A stretch of DNA of 64,000 nt from NCBI GenBank assembly GCA_021234535.1, contig CM037845.1:6104501-6168500 (forward strand), read 5' to 3'. Under the pieces are notes generated by a model. The model had not been told where the DNA came from. It saw only the letters and a program-made list of their open reading frames with translations, and ran no database searches. Shown here one piece after another: positions 61,501-64,000 of the stretch (positions within the stretch are counted from its first letter, which is position 1; each line of letters starts with the position of its first letter). The translations under genes and the position numbers were made by a program. The stretch comes from Stichopus chloronotus. Taxonomy: Eukaryota > Echinodermata > Holothuroidea > Aspidochirotida > Stichopodidae.

Positions 61501-63901
61501 TTTGATGAAATTTCTGATTGAAATTGACTAAGAGTCAAGCGGAAATGATCATTGATGCTCATTCGGCGTTCCATACTTAATTCAGATCAGAGCATTAAGT
61601 AAAATCTTTCGGTAAATGTTTCCCACTTACAGCAACGCTACATGAATCTGCAGCTGAAGAAATACGGATAACTGCTTTAACAAAAAAGACATAGACATTT
61701 ATGTGATTGGTCATTACATTTCTTCAATTAAATTGCTCTAAAAAAAAAAACACAAAACATGTTGTCTTGATTCCGTCACAAGTCTTTACTACAACGTCAG
61801 TATTAAGCACAACATCGGTTTTAACAAGATTTCCCACAAAGAGAATGAAACTTATGAAGGACAACCTGAAGCAGAAAACAACCACTGGAGTGGATTATTT
61901 GTGAGTTTCACAATACGCAACCACGTACTATCATGATAACAACATAGTCACACCGATAGCCAAACTTTTTCGGGTCGACTACGGACCTCTGGCGACCACG
62001 CCGTCCGTCCGCCGGAGAAATGTCCGGCTCGACGACGGTCTGCCGGTGGCGGGAATGCTGATTGGTTAAGAACCCGTGACGTATCATGCAAAATCTTGTT
62101 CAGCCAGAGGGCCTCCGGTGGCTCTCCGTCGGGTAGTTGGCCACCGGCGGTCAGCCAGATATCGCTGACTGGGCACTGTGTATTGTGGACGTCCTCTTCA
62201 TGATGCATTTTGCACTCATGTTAGCAGTAATCAATTTTAACAGGTTCCAAGGAATGTTAGCTTTTGGCCAATCACAGCTATGTTTCGATAACCAATTTCT
62301 TTGCATCGATCTGACACCATGCCCAGTTAAACTCCTGTGCCATTCTGTCTCCATTCCATTCTTCACTTAACCACATTGTTTGTTTCCTATTTTTGTTTTA
62401 TCATCAGAGGAGGTTGCCTGCTCAACATCAGAGGACTGTCAAGCTGCTTGTGACAACCCCGCTGGATGTTCCAACATCGCTTACCCGAAGCTGATTTTGG
62501 AACTGATGCCATCAGGTAGGATCTTCCATCGGTACTACTCCTTTCAATTGTCAATGGAACTTGCACACGAAAGGTTCATCGCATGTCGTACTGTAGCATC
62601 GATCAATGTCTATCTACGTCTTTGTCAGCAAAATACTCCGTCATTATGCAATGTATAATTGTGTCAATGCATAGCAGATTCGTACAAACGTAACAAAAGT
62701 TTTACTGATAACAGTCCATAACTAGTGCAAAAAAGTGAAAAAATGAACATTTTTATATCCGGTATGCGTACCGGTTTTGATAAAATGGTCGGAGACATTG
62801 TTATCAAACTATATGATCAATAACACAGGTATGGTAAAATTCTTACGATTTCCATTTTTTTTTCTCATATTCAAGACACCGGGGGATCCAAGTCCTTTGT
62901 TGGGGGGGGGGACAAACTGGTGGTACAGTGATATGAGGGAGGGGTCTCAGGAGGAGTATCTCCACTGTTTGGAAGAAAAATTCTCCCGGAATTGAACTCC
63001 CTCTGACTGAACGCCCTCGGACATTCAACACTTAGAATGTGACGGTGGCACAAAATTGTTAGAATGTCGGAATGTTGTTATAACTACTGTTACCTTCTAC
63101 GACGTTTCCAATACGATTCTTATGCTGTCAGACCCACACAGAAAATGTCCTTCACTGAAGCATCCCTGTGATTGACGAAACTCTTAACCTTCAGGAATAA
63201 ACGATGAATCGATTGCCACTTACATTCTGTGCCACCGTCGTAGTGCTTAAATGATAGCTAGAATTGTGGAAAGACTATTTTGGGGTGGCACTACCGTCAG
63301 TAGCGTGGCGTAGATGGAAGAACGTACCAGGTAGATCCTCCATGATCGCGCTTACGGGCTCCGCAGTCTCGCAAGATGTTATTTCCGTGCAAAAAAAAAA
63401 AAAAATTGGTGGGCTGCATTAGGTACAAAGAAAATGACTGACAGCAAATGACATACTCAAACTGTTAAATAATGCAGAACTAAATCAGGGTAAAAACCGA
63501 GAACGAATTCCTCGGCCGCAATTGTTGTGTATCACCTAAACACTATATGTTTCTTTTGTATTTCAGTAAACAAAAGTTCAATAAGGAAGCCTAAAGGCTC
63601 TCTTAATACCCCCCCCAAAAAAAAAATCGAAACAAGATAATGTTGTTTTTATGTGATGTATTTATTAGCCCCTTGACCTTGACAATCAGTTGTTTTACTT
63701 TGTTTTGCCAATCTGTATGATACGCGAGTGTCTCCATCGTTCCGTTCCAGGGTTACGGGGTCTGATGTTAGCAGCGATGATGGCGGCGCTTATGAGTTCC
63801 CTGACGTCCATTTTCAACAGCGGTAGTACCATCTTCACCATGGATATTTGGCGACGTATTCGGCCAAAAGCGACGAACAAAGAACTGATGATCGTGGGCA
63901 G
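46508..63901 (+). CDS. SLC5-family sodium/sugar cotransporter (SGLT-like), 5' part
   Basis: Eleven phase-matched GT-AG exons give about 402 residues from ATG 46508; the 3' end lies beyond the window. The protein would be a plasma-membrane Na+-coupled symporter of the SGLT (SLC5A1/2/4/9) type, aligning with human SGLT1 from its TM0/TM1 region to just after the Na+-site helix, in the family order without gaps. Seen residues: Asn60 and His65 in SNIGTGHF, Glu84, Asp186 in YTDTLQT, Tyr266-Trp267 in WYWCTDQ, Lys297, and SSLTS at 368-372. Established SGLT1 work assigns the counterparts of Asn60, His65, Glu84, Tyr266, Trp267 and Lys297 to the sugar site and the serines to the Na+ site. NDS at 228 is a possible glycosylation site in the loop where SGLT1 is glycosylated. 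The N-terminus is about 15 residues shorter than in SGLT1. Substrate and paralogue cannot be fixed. Confidence 0.9.
46589..54855. other. Intron 1 of the SLC5 gene (8.3 kb)
   Basis: This long intron separates the first two coding exons. It holds MITE copy 5 just before exon 2. A CGCTCC(A/G)CGTCAACC motif occurs at about 47773 and 48690. I see no other gene in it; its open frames are short and AT-driven. Confidence 0.65.
54375..54749 (+). mobile_element. TTAA-ended MITE, family A copy 5 (most diverged)
   Basis: It begins TTAAAGAGAAATAAGGTGTTT and ends CCCCCTGTTGCTCTAA. The interior keeps the order of the family (TTCCAAAAAAAAAAATGATGAG, TTTAGTCATTTGTTGGGCTC, GCCCAAACTTTTTAAAATTC). It is the oldest-looking copy. 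Confidence 0.7.
54856..54927 (+). CDS. SLC5 gene, exon 2
   Basis: The acceptor is ACTTTCAG at 54855 and the donor GTGAGT at 54928; 72 nt, phase 0. It encodes [18 protein letters not shown] followed by SMLWWP, the family signature loop between the first helices. Confidence 0.93.
55611..55715 (+). CDS. SLC5 gene, exon 3 (sugar and Na+ site helix)
   Basis: The acceptor is CGTTCCAG at 55610 and the donor GTATAA at 55716. It encodes [15 protein letters not shown] and [10 protein letters not shown], the unwound helix that carries the Asn and His of the sugar site, and ends with Glu84-Ile-Met. Confidence 0.95.
56555..56614 (+). CDS. SLC5 gene, exon 4
   Basis: This 60-nt exon in phase 0 lies between TTTTTCAG and GTAAGT. 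It encodes [20 protein letters not shown], which matches the SGLT helix ending LGW.FVP.YI. Confidence 0.92.
57502..57606 (+). CDS. SLC5 gene, exon 5
   Basis: The acceptor is TCTTGCAG and the donor GTGAGT; 105 nt. It encodes [18 protein letters not shown] and the helix ending [17 protein letters not shown] and FTKIS are SLC5 signatures. Confidence 0.95.
58435..58540 (+). CDS. SLC5 gene, exon 6
   Basis: The acceptor is TATTTTTAG at 58434 and the donor GTAACC at 58541; 106 nt, ending in phase 1. It encodes [17 protein letters not shown] and [13 protein letters not shown]. Confidence 0.93.
59145..59225 (+). CDS. SLC5 gene, exon 7
   Basis: The acceptor is TTCTACTAG at 59144 and the donor GTAAGT at 59226; phase 1 to 1. 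It encodes [20 protein letters not shown], the SGLT block with the conserved Asp. Confidence 0.95.
60035..60237 (+). CDS. SLC5 gene, exon 8
   Basis: The acceptor is TACTGCAG at 60034 and the donor GTAAAG at 60238; phase 1 to 0. It encodes [16 protein letters not shown], an extracellular loop with the NDS site and [18 protein letters not shown], and then WYWCTDQ. The position of Thr287 in SGLT1 is Gly263 here. Confidence 0.94.
60545..60800 (+). repeat. ATG/GATGAC-rich low-complexity array in intron 8
   Basis: About 250 bases are built from GATGATGAT, GGTGATGAT and GACGCTGGTGAT units, all with the purine-rich GAT strand on +. The array lies in the intron between exons 8 and 9. It opens a spurious Met/Val-rich frame. 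Confidence 0.95.
61049..61184 (+). CDS. SLC5 gene, exon 9
   Basis: The acceptor is CCCCAAAG at 61048 and the donor GTCAGT at 61185; phase 0 to 1. It encodes [26 protein letters not shown] with the sugar-site Lys, and [11 protein letters not shown]. Confidence 0.95.
61965..62170. repeat. GC-rich block in an AT-rich intron (possible element fragment)
   Basis: The block is far richer in GC and CpG than its surroundings (CGCCGTCCGTCCGCCGGAGA, GGCCACCGGCGGTCAGCCAG). GCCGGTGGC and GCCACCGG(A/C)GG segments recur in both orientations. It sits between exons 9 and 10 and looks like an inserted element, but no boundaries or family can be named. Confidence 0.4.
62408..62515 (+). CDS. SLC5 gene, exon 10
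   Basis: The acceptor is TCATCAG at 62407 and the donor GTAGGA at 62516; phase 1 to 1. It encodes a Cys-rich extracellular loop ([20 protein letters not shown] then CSNIAYPKL) typical of SGLTs, ending LELMPS. Confidence 0.93.
62516..63750. other. Intron 10 of the SLC5 gene
   Basis: This is a 1235-nt intron with several homopolymer runs and no recognised feature. Confidence 0.6.
63751..63901 (+). CDS. SLC5 gene, exon 11 (3' border uncertain)
   Basis: The acceptor is CGTTCCAG at 63750. It encodes [20 protein letters not shown], then [18 protein letters not shown] and [12 protein letters not shown] at 63902 fits a donor in phase 2. The frame also stays open to 63983 with [14 protein letters not shown], which vaguely resembles the next SGLT helix, so the exon may run to a GTATAA at 63981. 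Confidence 0.85.
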
Positions 63902-64000
63902 GTTAGAGCTCCTCGTCTTGCCTCTCTTCCTCGAATGGGTCCCTTCGCCCATCATCCCAAAAGAAAGAACTAACTTGTTGGTATAAAGTAAAAGTCCTAC

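Noticed and set aside
61707..61916. Possible extra SLC5 exon ending in TGVDYLF before a GTGAGT
   Set aside because: Exons 9 and 10 join in phase and align without a gap to SGLT proteins, so no extra exon is needed, and the frame shows no SLC5 similarity.

Overview
The window looks like nuclear DNA of an invertebrate deuterostome, most likely an echinoderm or other ambulacrarian. The evidence is short GT-AG exons in long AT-rich introns, many small inverted-repeat elements, and a tandem DUF4062-NACHT gene family of the kind seen expanded in marine deuterostomes. The species assignment is an inference. All three recognisable genes lie on the + strand. I built the exon models by hand from splice sites, reading phase and protein similarity.

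Layout: (1) 1-3097 holds the last three coding exons of a DUF4062-NACHT paralogue whose 5' part lies outside the window. (2) 3098-21456 is intergenic and full of repeats: three copies of a TTAA-ended MITE, two other inverted-repeat elements, and two segmental tandem duplications. (3) 21457-38167 holds a second paralogue with start and stop. Fourteen coding exons would give 933 residues: a DUF4062 domain, a NACHT P-loop NTPase, a winged-helix-like segment, and two Cys-rich zinc-binding-type modules. Exon 10 has one surplus base that breaks the frame, so this copy is a pseudogene, a variant allele or a sequence error. (4) 38168-46491 is intergenic with one more MITE. (5) 46508 to the window end holds the first eleven coding exons (about 402 residues, roughly 60 percent) of an SLC5 sodium/sugar cotransporter. 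Its first intron is about 8.3 kb and a later intron carries a long ATG-rich array.

The two NACHT genes share exon boundaries and intron phases in the three exons that can be compared, so they are tandem duplicates. They are STAND-type NTPases related to vertebrate TTC41/NPHP3/TEP1 and to proteins named after Dictyostelium DDB_G0287407. I found no TPR array; the WHD-like part runs straight into the zinc modules. The SLC5 gene is a neighbour with no evident functional tie.

I found no convincing rRNA or tRNA gene, CRISPR array or autonomous transposon ORF.
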